A stretch of 33,260 bases of DNA. Origin: Acidimicrobiales bacterium (GTDB taxonomy: Bacteria; Actinomycetota; Acidimicrobiia; Acidimicrobiales; Aldehydirespiratoraceae). Below are positions 1 through 7,766 of the stretch, piece after piece (position 1 is the first letter of the stretch; each line of letters opens with the position of its first letter). The notes beneath the pieces are model-generated. The model was not told the DNA's origin and made no database searches. It saw only the letters and a program-made list of their open reading frames with translations. A program made the position numbers and the translations under genes. The stretch lies in assembly GCA_029246685.1 (NCBI GenBank), contig JAQWMR010000012.1, positions 1-33,260 on the forward strand. The letters run 5' to 3'.

Positions 1-1
1 G

Positions 2-1750
2 GCCGGGCAACACCCTCCGACGGTCCGAACACTCTCCGGGTCGGCCTGGAGCGCCCCGGCCTCGCTCGTCGCCGACCACGGCCACGGCCCCGCCGACCCG
101 ACGGGCCGCCACCATTCCTCGCCGCTGTTGGACCCGCACGCGTCCGCATACGACATCGACCCGGCCGGGGCCACCGACGTCCGCATCCACGAACTGGCGG
201 CGCGACCACAAACACTCTCGGCGCAGGCCGACGAGGGCCCCGTCACCCATGAGCCGATTCCCGGACTCGTCATCGTCGACCGCCGCGAGTGGACCGACGT
301 CGAGCGGCGCGACACGGTGGACTGCCAGATTCCCGCATCGGTCTACGGGCTCGGCTGTCGCTCAGACGTCGGACTCCGCCACGGGATCGTGCACCACACG
401 GTCAACGTCAACACCTATAGCGCATCCGACGTCCCGGACCTGCTGTGGGGAATCCAGCGCTACCACATGGACACGCGCGGCTGGGACGACATCGCCTACA
501 ACTTCGTGATCGACCGATTCGGCACGATCTGGCAGGCTCGCGAGGCCGAGCTCAACGAGCCCATCACGGGCGGCCACACCACCGGACTGAACGCCGAGAG
601 CGTGGGCGTCGCCTTGCTCGGCACCCACACCGACACCGCGGTGCCGGACGAGGTGATTGCGTCGCTTGGCACCCTGCTGGGCTGGAAACTCTCTCTGCAT
701 GGCGTGGACCCGCTCGGCCACACCATCGTGCGGTCGTCCAGCGGCGACTTCGCCGAACCCGGCGAGATGACCGATGTTCGGAACATCTCGGGTCACCGAG
801 ACAACCAGAGCACCGGTTGCCCCGGGAATCGGATGTACGAACGCCTCGACGAGGTGCGAGTTGCCGCCGCTGATCTCGTTCCGATCTTCGGGACCGTCAC
901 CCCCACCTACACCTTGGACGACGTGTCGCTTCAGGGCTGGTCGATCGAGCGGTTCACTCCCGACGAGACCGTCGACGTCGAGATCAGCGTCGACAATGGC
1001 GACCCCGTCGTCGTCGCCGCTGATCTGCCGGTCGAGGATCTCGATGTCGACTACCCCGACGCCGGCAACGCTCACGGCTTCGAGCACGTCGTGCCGATCG
1101 ACATCGACACGACCTCGATCGTCGTCAGGGTCGCCGCGGGCGACGGCACCACCGCGGACCTGATGGATCTCACGCTCTTCGCCACGTTCATCGACGTCGA
1201 ACCCGATCGCTTCTTCGCTCCGGGCGTCTACTTCCTGCGGGAGAAGGAGCTCACGACCGGGATCCAGCCGGCGTTGTTCGAGCCAATGGATTTCGTCAGC
1301 CGGGGCCAGATGGCAACGTTCCTGCACCGCTTCATGGATCTCCCCGAGTTCGCCGAGGCTACCCCGTTCGAGGATGTCGAGCCCGACTCGTTCTACGAGG
1401 ACGCGGTGCACTGGCTCTTCGACGCCGGCATCACCACCGGCACGTCGCCGACCACGTTCTCTCCCGCGGACTTCGTCACCCGGGGCCAGATGGCGGCGTT
1501 CCTCTGGCGCATGTGCGGCTCTCCGGAGCCCGCCACCACCGCGCCGTTCAAGGATGTGCCTCCGTTCTCCTACTTCGCGACGGCGGTCTCGTGGATGGCC
1601 GAGCTCGGCATCACGACCGGCATCCTTCCCACCAAGTACGCGCCAGAGTTCGAGGTCCGCCGCGGCGAGATGGCGACGTTCCTGCACCGCCTGGCGACCA
1701 CACCCGAGGCGTGGACCGAGGTGGACCCGCCGTCGTCCGTGGAGTTCTAG
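2..1750 (+). CDS. PGRP/N-acetylmuramoyl-L-alanine amidase with three SLH repeats, 5' end outside window
   Basis: This is a secreted peptidoglycan amidase (Amidase_2/PGRP family) that would cleave the lactyl-amide bond between MurNAc and the stem peptide. The frame is open from base 2, so the N-terminus, including any signal peptide, lies before the window. A TTG at 128 is possible but probably internal. Counting from that TTG, the amidase domain spans about residues 47-250. The zinc ligands are likely the His pair in HGIVHH (89/90), His223 in SGHRD and Cys231 in STGCPG. A beta-rich spacer follows. Three SLH repeats sit at about 353-402, 413-462 and 473-522, each with an F-x-D-V start, an I/L-T-T-G turn and an R-G-(Q/E)-M-A-(T/A)-F-L end. 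The repeats would anchor the enzyme to the cell wall. It converges on the next gene with a 26-base gap. Family assignment is firm; substrate is inferred. Confidence 0.9.
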   Translation, partial: AGQHPPTVRTLSGSAWSAPASLVADHGHGPADPTGRHHSSPLLDPHASAYDIDPAGATDVRIHELAARPQTLSAQADEGPVTHEPIPGLVIVDRREWTDVERRDTVDCQIPASVYGLGCRSDVGLRHGIVHHTVNVNTYSASDVPDLLWGIQRYHMDTRGWDDIAYNFVIDRFGTIWQAREAELNEPITGGHTTGLNAESVGVALLGTHTDTAVPDEVIASLGTLLGWKLSLHGVDPLGHTIVRSSSGDFAEPGEMTDVRNISGHRDNQSTGCPGNRMYERLDEVRVAAADLVPIFGTVTPTYTLDDVSLQGWSIERFTPDETVDVEISVDNGDPVVVAADLPVEDLDVDYPDAGNAHGFEHVVPIDIDTTSIVVRVAAGDGTTADLMDLTLFATFIDVEPDRFFAPGVYFLREKELTTGIQPALFEPMDFVSRGQMATFLHRFMDLPEFAEATPFEDVEPDSFYEDAVHWLFDAGITTGTSPTTFSPADFVTRGQMAAFLWRMCGSPEPATTAPFKDVPPFSYFATAVSWMAELGITTGILPTKYAPEFEVRRGEMATFLHRLATTPEAWTEVDPPSSVEF

Positions 1751-1776
1751 GCGGGCTAGCTCTCCGTAGGCACGTT

Positions 1777-2835
1777 CTAGGTCGGCAACGCGCGGCCGGC
1801 CAGTTCGTAGGTCCACGCGGTCAGGTCGTCGACCGGGTCACCGCACCAGTCGAGCATCCGCCGACGGCCCTCGTCGTGGATCGCCTGTGCCGCAGGGAGA
1901 TCGGCCAGAAGCCGATCGAGTTCGGCGAAGAACGCATCCTCGTCCTCGAGGAGGAACGCCTTCGTGAGGCCCCACCGTTCTTCGAGCTCCACCTGGTACG
2001 GGTGACGCCCCGCCCACGTGTTGAACCGCAGCGACGGCGTGCCGATCACGCCCGCCTCCGAACACACCGTCTGGCTGTCGCCCACCACGAGATCGGCGGC
2101 GGCGAGCACGTGATGGAATCGTTCCGGAGCAGCGGCGATACGCCGGTCGGCGAGGTCGGGCGGCAGATCGTCCTCCGACGAGATGACGACCCGGCCTGTC
2201 GTCTCGAGCCGTTCGATGGCTCGGTCGATCTGGTCCCGACTCATGCCGGCTTCGCTGACGTCGTGGCTGGAGGTGAAGGCGGTGAGGCGCAGCACGTGGA
2301 AGGGCTCGTCGTCGGCGAGGCCGAGTTCGGTGCGGATCGCCGGATCCGGCGTGAACCGCGACGGATGCAAGTAGAAGAGTTCCTTGTAGCCCTGATAGCG
2401 GCGGTGCTGCTTGCCGTAGTTCTTCTCGGTCGCGGTAGGACTCGCGATGATGTTCGCGAGCGGGCCGGCGACGTAGTACAAGAATCCGGCGACGTGCCCG
2501 TCGTCGGTGTCGTAGAGCACCGGCGTGCGGGTGAGCCGACCGGCATGAACGCCGGCCGGCGAGCGCGTCAGGATGACATCCGGCTTGAAGCGGCGAACCT
2601 CTCGCCACGCCCGCCAATCCCGCTGGAGCAGCTCCCGGGCCAGCGAGGGCATCGACGTTCCCGCTTGTGCGGCGGGCACGTGCGGGCGCCCGCGGGCCTC
2701 GATCAACTCGACGACCGAGTCCTTGCCCGGGCGTGACAACCACAGCGTCTCCGCGCCGTCCGCGAGCAGCCGATCCTCGACAGCCCCGAGGGTCCACACA
2801 TCCGCGGGATGGACCGCGTCGATCAACACTTTCAT
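1777..2835 (-). CDS. DUF354 family protein (GT-B-like fold)
   Basis: This 352-residue protein matches the DUF354 family, whose members resemble GT-B glycosyltransferases such as UDP-GlcNAc 2-epimerase or MurG-like enzymes and often lie in polysaccharide or surface-glycan loci. It starts MKVLIDAVHPADV, the typical first strand of the N-terminal Rossmann domain. A second Rossmann half begins near residue 180 (FHVLRLTAF). The segment AADLVVGDSQTVCSEAGVIG is the family's conserved donor-site-like loop. No membrane segment is visible. It is divergent from the next gene, with 26 bases between the two ATGs, and lies beside rhamnose synthesis genes, so a role in glycan assembly is likely but not proven. 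A TACCGT hexamer lies 10 bases before its ATG, farther than in most other genes here. Confidence 0.8.
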   Translation of the reverse strand: MKVLIDAVHPADVWTLGAVEDRLLADGAETLWLSRPGKDSVVELIEARGRPHVPAAQAGTSMPSLARELLQRDWRAWREVRRFKPDVILTRSPAGVHAGRLTRTPVLYDTDDGHVAGFLYYVAGPLANIIASPTATEKNYGKQHRRYQGYKELFYLHPSRFTPDPAIRTELGLADDEPFHVLRLTAFTSSHDVSEAGMSRDQIDRAIERLETTGRVVISSEDDLPPDLADRRIAAAPERFHHVLAAADLVVGDSQTVCSEAGVIGTPSLRFNTWAGRHPYQVELEERWGLTKAFLLEDEDAFFAELDRLLADLPAAQAIHDEGRRRMLDWCGDPVDDLTAWTYELAGRALPT

Positions 2836-2849
2836 CTCGACGGTGACGG

Positions 2850-2855
2850 TAGCGT
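2850..2855 (+). promoter_or_regulatory. Leaderless -10 hexamer (TAGCGT) for the LPG-synthase-like gene
   Basis: TAGCGT fits the TANNNT consensus and ends six bases before the ATG at 2862, so transcription would begin at or next to the start codon. No Shine-Dalgarno sequence is needed or seen. No clear -35 is visible. Confidence 0.45.
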
Positions 2856-2861
2856 CGCGGG

Positions 2862-3746
2862 ATGCCGACCGCGCTGCGCCGCCTCCTCGATCAGCGCTCT
2901 CGGCCCATCCCGCCCCGGATGCGGGCCACGCTGCTGCTCGTCACCACGGTCGGTGTCGTGGTCGCCAGCGTGTGGGCGTGGCAATCAGCAGACCTCGACC
3001 TGGCCGACCTGGATTGGCTGCCGCTCATAGCGCTCTTCGCGATCGCGGCGCCGCTCAGTCTCGGCTTGAAGGCCGCCGAGTTTCGTGTGGCCGCCGCAAT
3101 CGCCGACCAGCGTCCATCACTTCGACGATGCCTCGATGTCGCCGTCCTGTCGTCCGCGGCCAATCTTCTGCCCCTCCCCGGGTCGCTCCTCGTCACGGTC
3201 CACTCGTTGTCGGAGGACGGCACGAACTACGGCACGGCGGTGAACGCGAGCGCGGTGCCCGGGCTGACCTGGTTGTCCGTCACCGGAATGGTCGGCGGTG
3301 CGGCGATCGCCATCGAGGGCAACGTGTGGCTCGGCCTCACTGCCGTCGCCGGCGGGCTGCTCATTGCTGTCGTCGCCAACACCATGTTCCGGCGCACGGC
3401 ACCCGCCGAAGGTCGGGTCTCACTGGCGTTCGTCATCATCGCGGTCGAAGCAGGCTGGCTCGCCGTGAGCGCGTTGCGCCTCAGCCTGGCGGTCACAGCG
3501 CTGGGAGTGTCCATCGAACCGCTCCAAGCCGTGGCGCTGTCCGTCGCCGGTGCGATCACCGTCGCCATCGGCTTCGTGCCCGGCGGTCTCGGCGTTCGGG
3601 AGGGCCTCATTGCGGCGCTTGCGCCGATCATCGGACTCGACGTCGAGACCGGCGTTCTGCTCGGCAGCCTCGACCGCGTCGTCTGGCTCGCCTTCCTGGC
3701 ATTGGCCGCACTCGTGAGCGTGCGGGCCCACCGAGCCGACGCCTGA
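2862..3746 (+). CDS. Lysylphosphatidylglycerol synthase TM-region/UPF0104-type membrane protein
   Basis: This is a 294-residue integral membrane protein with about eight hydrophobic helices. It resembles the flippase-like transmembrane region of MprF and the stand-alone UPF0104/AglD-type proteins. The hallmark is FVPGGLGVREG near residue 240, preceding the last helices. The conserved ALxAxxxN-like helix region is represented by SSAANLLPLPGSLL around residue 105. There is no soluble aminoacyl-transferase domain, so lysine transfer to lipid is not expected. Such proteins are often found in polysaccharide and lipid-linked sugar loci. The ATG at 2862 is supported by the TAGCGT hexamer six bases upstream. 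It converges on rmlD with nine bases between the stops. Confidence 0.8.
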   Translation: MPTALRRLLDQRSRPIPPRMRATLLLVTTVGVVVASVWAWQSADLDLADLDWLPLIALFAIAAPLSLGLKAAEFRVAAAIADQRPSLRRCLDVAVLSSAANLLPLPGSLLVTVHSLSEDGTNYGTAVNASAVPGLTWLSVTGMVGGAAIAIEGNVWLGLTAVAGGLLIAVVANTMFRRTAPAEGRVSLAFVIIAVEAGWLAVSALRLSLAVTALGVSIEPLQAVALSVAGAITVAIGFVPGGLGVREGLIAALAPIIGLDVETGVLLGSLDRVVWLAFLALAALVSVRAHRADA

Positions 3747-3755
3747 ACGAGCGAT

Positions 3756-4592
3756 TCAGGTCAGTCGGGTAACCAGCTCGGCGAGAGGCTCGCGGAAGTC
3801 GCGGGTCTCGGAGAGTCCGGAGAGCCGCATCGCCATGTTGTCGAGTACCGAGTTGGCGGGGCGGGGCGCGGGGTAGGACCCCGGAAGCTCGTCCGTGGTG
3901 CACGGGCCGACTCGCTCGGGATCGGCACCAGCAGCCCTGGCGACCTCCTGGGCGAACTCGAACCAGCTCACGGCCCCTTGATTGGTGACATGGAACAGAC
4001 CGGGTCGCCTCGAGATCGCGAGATCGCGCACGACCGGGGCGAGGTCCGAGGTGAAGGTGGGGTGACCGACCTGGTCGGAGACGAAGGTGAGCGTGTCGTG
4101 CTCGCCGAGCAGCCGCAGGATGGTCTTGACCATGTTGTGGCCGTACTCGCCGCACACCCACGCCGTGCGAACGATGGTGGCATCGAGGCCCGCTTCGATC
4201 TCACCGGCCAGCTTCGAACGGCCATAGACGGACATGGGGTTGGGTGTGTCCCATTCGTTGTAGGGGCTGTCCTTCGACCCGTCGAAGACATAGTCCGTGG
4301 AGATGGACGTGAGGTGCGCACCCACGGCCCGGCAACCCTCGGCGACATGACGAACAGCCATCGCGTTCACGTTGTAAGCAAGGTCGACTTTGGACTCGCA
4401 GTCGTCGACCGCGGTGATCGCGGCGCAGTTGATGACGATGTCGGGACTGATGTCGTGCATCGCGCCGAGCACCAGTGCCCGATCGGTGATGTCGAGCTCC
4501 GGGAGGTCGACGGCGACGACCTCATGCGGCTCGAGCAGAGGCAGCAGTTCGGTGCCGAGCTGGCCGTTGGCCCCGGTGACGAGGATCTTCAT
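3756..4592 (-). CDS. rmlD: dTDP-4-dehydrorhamnose reductase
   Basis: RmlD carries out the last step of dTDP-L-rhamnose synthesis, the NAD(P)H-dependent reduction of dTDP-4-dehydro-L-rhamnose. The 278-residue protein starts MKILVTGANGQLGTEL, the short-chain dehydrogenase nucleotide-binding motif. ISTDYVFDG and YGRSKLAGE supply the catalytic Thr, Tyr and Lys. The ATG at 4592 is preferred because an upstream in-frame start at 4643 would add 17 unconserved residues and overlap the rmlB 3' end. It is the last gene of a minus-strand rml operon, 11 bases after the rmlB stop. The upstream GAGAG is a weak ribosome site, so coupling to rmlB is likely. Confidence 0.95.
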   Translation of the reverse strand: MKILVTGANGQLGTELLPLLEPHEVVAVDLPELDITDRALVLGAMHDISPDIVINCAAITAVDDCESKVDLAYNVNAMAVRHVAEGCRAVGAHLTSISTDYVFDGSKDSPYNEWDTPNPMSVYGRSKLAGEIEAGLDATIVRTAWVCGEYGHNMVKTILRLLGEHDTLTFVSDQVGHPTFTSDLAPVVRDLAISRRPGLFHVTNQGAVSWFEFAQEVARAAGADPERVGPCTTDELPGSYPAPRPANSVLDNMAMRLSGLSETRDFREPLAELVTRLT

Positions 4593-4603
4593 CGACGATG
4601 CTC

Positions 4604-5572
4604 TCAGCGCGCCGAGGCCGTGTTGGCCTTCAGCGGTTCCCACCAGGCCCGGTTCTCCCGGTACCAGGCGACGGTCTTCTCGAGGCCCTCGGCGAAGTCC
4701 TGGGCCGGCGCCCAGCCGATCGCGCGCAGCTTGGAGCAGTCGATGGAGTAGCGCCGGTCATGACCGAGCCGGTCCTCGACGTAGTCGATCGCCGACTCGT
4801 CGCGACCACAGAGCTCGATCAAGCGATCGGTCAGCTCGCGGTTCGTGATCTCGTTGCCGCCACCGATGTTGTAGATCTCGCCCGGCACGGCGTTGCGCAG
4901 CACCACGTCGACGCCAGAGCAGTGATCGGCGACGAACAACCAGTCGCGGATGTTCATGCCGTCGCCGTAGAGGGGAACGGTGCCACCGTCGAGCAGGTTC
5001 GAGGTGAACAGCGGGATGACCTTCTCGGGAAACTGGAAGGGCCCGTAGTTGTTCGATGCCCGGGTGACGACCACCGGCAGTTCGTAGGTGGTGTGGTAGC
5101 TCAGCGCGATCAGGTCCGACCCGGCCTTGGACGCCGAGTAGGGCGAGCGAGGATCGAGCCCGTCCGTCTCGACGGAGGACCCTTCCTCGACCGAGCCGTA
5201 GACCTCGTCGGTCGAGACGTGGAGGAACTTGTCGACCTCGAGTTGGCGGGCGACGTCGCACATCACGTTGGTGCCGTCGCAGTTGGTTCGCACGAAGGCG
5301 TCGGGGCCGGAGATCGAGCGATCGACGTGGGACTCAGCGGCGAAGTGCACGACCTGGTCGCAGCCCCGCATCGCCTCCGCCACCGCGTCACGGTCACAGA
5401 TGTCGCCCTGCACGAACGACACGCGGGATCCGAGCACGTCCTCGATCGATGCCATGTTGCCGGCATAGGTGAGCACGTCGAAGATCACGACTTCGTCGTC
5501 GCTCGACTCGAGCACGTGACGGACGTAGTTGCTTCCGATGAATCCGGCAGCGCCGGTGACGAACAGCTTCAT
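4604..5572 (-). CDS. rmlB: dTDP-glucose 4,6-dehydratase
   Basis: RmlB converts dTDP-D-glucose to dTDP-4-dehydro-6-deoxy-D-glucose with bound NAD+. The 322-residue protein has the extended SDR layout: TGAAGFIGSNYVRH near the N-terminus for NAD binding, HVSTDEVYG with the catalytic Thr-Asp-Glu around residue 120, and YSASKAGSD with the catalytic Tyr and Lys around residue 145. NNYGPFQFPEKVIP and GDGMNIRDWLFVADHC bind the nucleotide sugar. Length is normal for the family. A strong ribosome site (AGGAG, four bases before ATG) supports the start at 5572. It lies between rmlC and rmlD in the same transcript. Confidence 0.97.
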   Translation of the reverse strand: MKLFVTGAAGFIGSNYVRHVLESSDDEVVIFDVLTYAGNMASIEDVLGSRVSFVQGDICDRDAVAEAMRGCDQVVHFAAESHVDRSISGPDAFVRTNCDGTNVMCDVARQLEVDKFLHVSTDEVYGSVEEGSSVETDGLDPRSPYSASKAGSDLIALSYHTTYELPVVVTRASNNYGPFQFPEKVIPLFTSNLLDGGTVPLYGDGMNIRDWLFVADHCSGVDVVLRNAVPGEIYNIGGGNEITNRELTDRLIELCGRDESAIDYVEDRLGHDRRYSIDCSKLRAIGWAPAQDFAEGLEKTVAWYRENRAWWEPLKANTASAR

Positions 5573-5594
5573 GTCTCTCCTCGGTAGCCTTGAC

Positions 5595-6164
5595 TCAGGT
5601 GGTCCGCAGCGAATGGTAGGAACGACGGTTGGCGGGCAGGTCGTCGCGCAGGGGATTGGCTTGGTCCCGACCGGACAGGATCGGATCGGTGAGGCCCCAG
5701 TCGGCGCCGATCGCGGGATCGTTCCAAAGAACGCCGAGTTCGTCTGCGGGGTTGTAGTAGCCGTCGACGAGGTACGTGAGCGTGCAGTCCGTCAGCGCGG
5801 CGAACCCGTGGGCCACTCCCGGCGGGATGTAGATGCCGTGGTGGGCGTGGGAGTCCGCGTCTTCCCCACCCAGGTCGTAGACGATCGTGGCCTCATCGGT
5901 GGGCCCGCCCTCGCGCAAATCGTGCAGCACCACGCGCACCTTGCCGTACGGGCAGTACCAGTAGTCGCTCTGGTGCAGGTGGTAGTGCAGGCCCACGACA
6001 GAGCCACCCTGGCGGTCGCCGCGGTTGCCTTGGACCATCTCGCGCTGACCGGGGAACCACGACCGACGGTACGTCTCGACGAAGTAGCCGCGCTCGTCAC
6101 GGTGAATGTCGGGTTCGACGATGTACACGCCGTCGATGACGTCAGAGGGCGTCACGGTTGCCAT
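5595..6164 (-). CDS. rmlC: dTDP-4-dehydrorhamnose 3,5-epimerase
   Basis: RmlC epimerises C3 and C5 of dTDP-4-dehydro-6-deoxyglucose. The 189-residue cupin has DERGYFVETYRR near the N-terminus, a catalytic His in VVGLHYHLHQ, and the PPGVAHGFAAL strand. The conserved C-terminal stretch YNPADELGVLWNDP then contacts the sugar. The motif is usually GLHYQ; the glutamine is His here. The start at 6164 has a ribosome site, GGAG five bases upstream. Thirty bases separate it from the rmlA stop and 22 from the rmlB start, so one operon is clear. Confidence 0.95.
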   Translation of the reverse strand: MATVTPSDVIDGVYIVEPDIHRDERGYFVETYRRSWFPGQREMVQGNRGDRQGGSVVGLHYHLHQSDYWYCPYGKVRVVLHDLREGGPTDEATIVYDLGGEDADSHAHHGIYIPPGVAHGFAALTDCTLTYLVDGYYNPADELGVLWNDPAIGADWGLTDPILSGRDQANPLRDDLPANRRSYHSLRTT

Positions 6165-6194
6165 GGAAACTCCAGGGGTGAGAAGCGGCGGGCC

Positions 6195-7304
6195 TTATTC
6201 GATCTCGAGGTGGCAATGGTCGCCAAGCATCACCCGAGTGGCCCGGGGGCGGGCGTCGCCCTTGGTGATCTCCGTGGCGCGCCCCACGAGAGAGTCGGTG
6301 AGACGGGGAATGTCGGTGATCGACGATCGGCGCAGAAACACGGCGTTGTCGATCTCGCTGCGGGTGATACGGCAGTCGGTGGCGATCGCGCTGTAGGGAC
6401 CGACGTAGCTGTCTTCGACGATCGTGCCGGCGCCGATGATGGCGGGGCCCCGCACGGTCGAGTTGACGATCTTTGCGCCCTCCTCGACCACAACTCGGCC
6501 GTCGATCGAAGATGCGTCGTCCACGTCGCCGTCGACCGAACGCTCGAGCGTGTCGAGCACGAGGCGGTTGCACTCGAGGAGCGGGTCCTTCTTGCCGGTG
6601 TCGATCCACCAGCCGACGAGGACTTCGTGGTTCACGCGGTAGCCGTTTGAAACGAGCCACTGGATGGCATCGGTGATCTCGAGTTCGCCCCGCTCCGACG
6701 GCTCGATCGCGGCGACCGCGTCGTGGATCGTGGGATCGAAGAGGTAGACGCCGACGAGCGCCAGGTCGGACGGCGGCACCTCGGGCTTCTCGACGAGTTG
6801 GAGCACTTCGCCATCGGCGCCGACCTCGGCCACGCCGAACGCCGTGGGATTGGGCACTTTCGCCAGGAGAATCTGGGCCGCTGGAGGGACGTAGGCCGCG
6901 CCGGGCTGCGGCGTGTCAGCCGCCGAGCGAGCGTTCTCGAACCCGTCGACGAACTCGTTCAGCCCCTGCTCGAGCATGTTGTCGCCCAGGTACATGACGA
7001 AGTCTTCGTCGCCGAGGAAGTCGCGGGCGATGAGCACGCAGTGCGCAAGACCGAGCGGCTCGTCCTGGACGATCCACGTGATCTTCACGCCGAACTGGGA
7101 GCCGTCGCCGACGTACTCGCGGATCTCGTCGCCGGTCGCCGGAGCGATGATGATTCCGATCTCCTCGATGCCCGCCGCAGCCATGTCCTCGATGCCGTAG
7201 AACAAAATGGGCTTGTTTGCGATCGGGACCAACTGTTTCGCGCTGGTATGGGTGATCGGGCGGAGCCGGGTTCCGGCGCCGCCGCTGAGAATGAGACCCT
7301 TCAC
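6195..7304 (-). CDS. rmlA: Glucose-1-phosphate thymidylyltransferase, long form
   Basis: RmlA makes dTDP-glucose from dTTP and glucose-1-phosphate, the first step of dTDP-rhamnose synthesis. The N-terminal nucleotidyltransferase domain begins KGLILSGGAGTRLRP and includes VQDEPLGLAH, YLGDNML, VEKPEVPPS and the GELEITDAIQ helix. The C-terminal part from about residue 240 is a left-handed beta-helix of hexapeptide-like repeats, so this is the long form rather than the ~290-residue RmlA. An extra Pro/Ala-rich stretch (DTPQPGAAYVPPAAQ) interrupts the region before LLAKVPNPTAFGV. I prefer the GTG at 7304 over the TTG at 7310, because family members begin MKGLILSGG and a TACCCT hexamer lies eight bases before the GTG. 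First gene of the rml operon. Confidence 0.93.
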   Translation of the reverse strand: MKGLILSGGAGTRLRPITHTSAKQLVPIANKPILFYGIEDMAAAGIEEIGIIIAPATGDEIREYVGDGSQFGVKITWIVQDEPLGLAHCVLIARDFLGDEDFVMYLGDNMLEQGLNEFVDGFENARSAADTPQPGAAYVPPAAQILLAKVPNPTAFGVAEVGADGEVLQLVEKPEVPPSDLALVGVYLFDPTIHDAVAAIEPSERGELEITDAIQWLVSNGYRVNHEVLVGWWIDTGKKDPLLECNRLVLDTLERSVDGDVDDASSIDGRVVVEEGAKIVNSTVRGPAIIGAGTIVEDSYVGPYSAIATDCRITRSEIDNAVFLRRSSITDIPRLTDSLVGRATEITKGDARPRATRVMLGDHCHLEIE

Positions 7305-7312
7305 GGGCAATA

Positions 7313-7341
7313 AGGGTACCGAGCGCCCGTAGGACTGTCTC
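7313..7341 (-). promoter_or_regulatory. Probable rml operon promoter (GAGACA-17-TACCCT)
   Basis: On the minus strand, GAGACA (7341-7336, four of six matches to TTGACA) is separated by exactly 17 bases from TACCCT (7318-7313, TANNNT class). TACCCT ends eight bases before the GTG at 7304, so the rmlA mRNA would be leaderless or nearly so. The site lies in the 50-base gap after the RidA-like gene. Confidence 0.45.
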
Positions 7342-7354
7342 TAGGCGGAACGAT

Positions 7355-7756
7355 CTAGTCGACGACAGCGATCGCGTCGACCTCGTAGAGCTGGCCCGGC
7401 ATGAAGAGGGCGCTCACGCCGACGAGGGTCGAGGTGGGTTCGGGCATCGAGTCGCCGAAGACCGCACCGAGCGCGGCGATGAACGGGCCGAGCGAGTTCT
7501 CGTCGAACCCGACGACATAGTGGTTCAGCTTCACGACGTCGTCGATCGTCGCTCCCGCCGCGTCCAAGCACGTCACGAGATTGGACAGCGCGAGCTCGAT
7601 CTGCGCCTGGAGGTCCCCCTCGTGCTGCAACGCGCCGTCCGGGCCGGTGGGGATCTGACCGGAGATGTAGACCTGCCGGGAGCCGCTCGCCACCATCACC
7701 TGCGTGAGTCCGGGCAGGGTGAACACGGAGTCGGGATTGATCTTCTCGTGAGACAT
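7355..7756 (-). CDS. RidA/YjgF/UK114-family protein without the canonical arginine
   Basis: This 133-residue protein belongs to the RidA superfamily of trimeric enamine/imine deaminases and relatives. VYISGQIPTGPDGALQ, QIELALSNLVTCLDAAGA, DDVVKLNHYVV and YEVDAIAVVD match the family along its length. In true RidA an arginine in the PARxxVxVxxLP motif binds the substrate carboxylate. Here that segment reads PEPTSTLVGVSAL, with Thr in place of Arg, so canonical 2-aminoacrylate deaminase activity is doubtful. Its function is therefore open. It sits 10 bases after the flippase stop on the same strand. A TAAAAC sequence seven bases before the ATG is a near miss to the leaderless hexamer. Confidence 0.85.
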   Translation of the reverse strand: MSHEKINPDSVFTLPGLTQVMVASGSRQVYISGQIPTGPDGALQHEGDLQAQIELALSNLVTCLDAAGATIDDVVKLNHYVVGFDENSLGPFIAALGAVFGDSMPEPTSTLVGVSALFMPGQLYEVDAIAVVD

Positions 7757-7766
7757 GCCGCCCGTT

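Noticed and set aside
4598..5587. Plus-strand 329-residue frame
   Set aside because: Complete overlap with rmlB, whose motifs are unambiguous.
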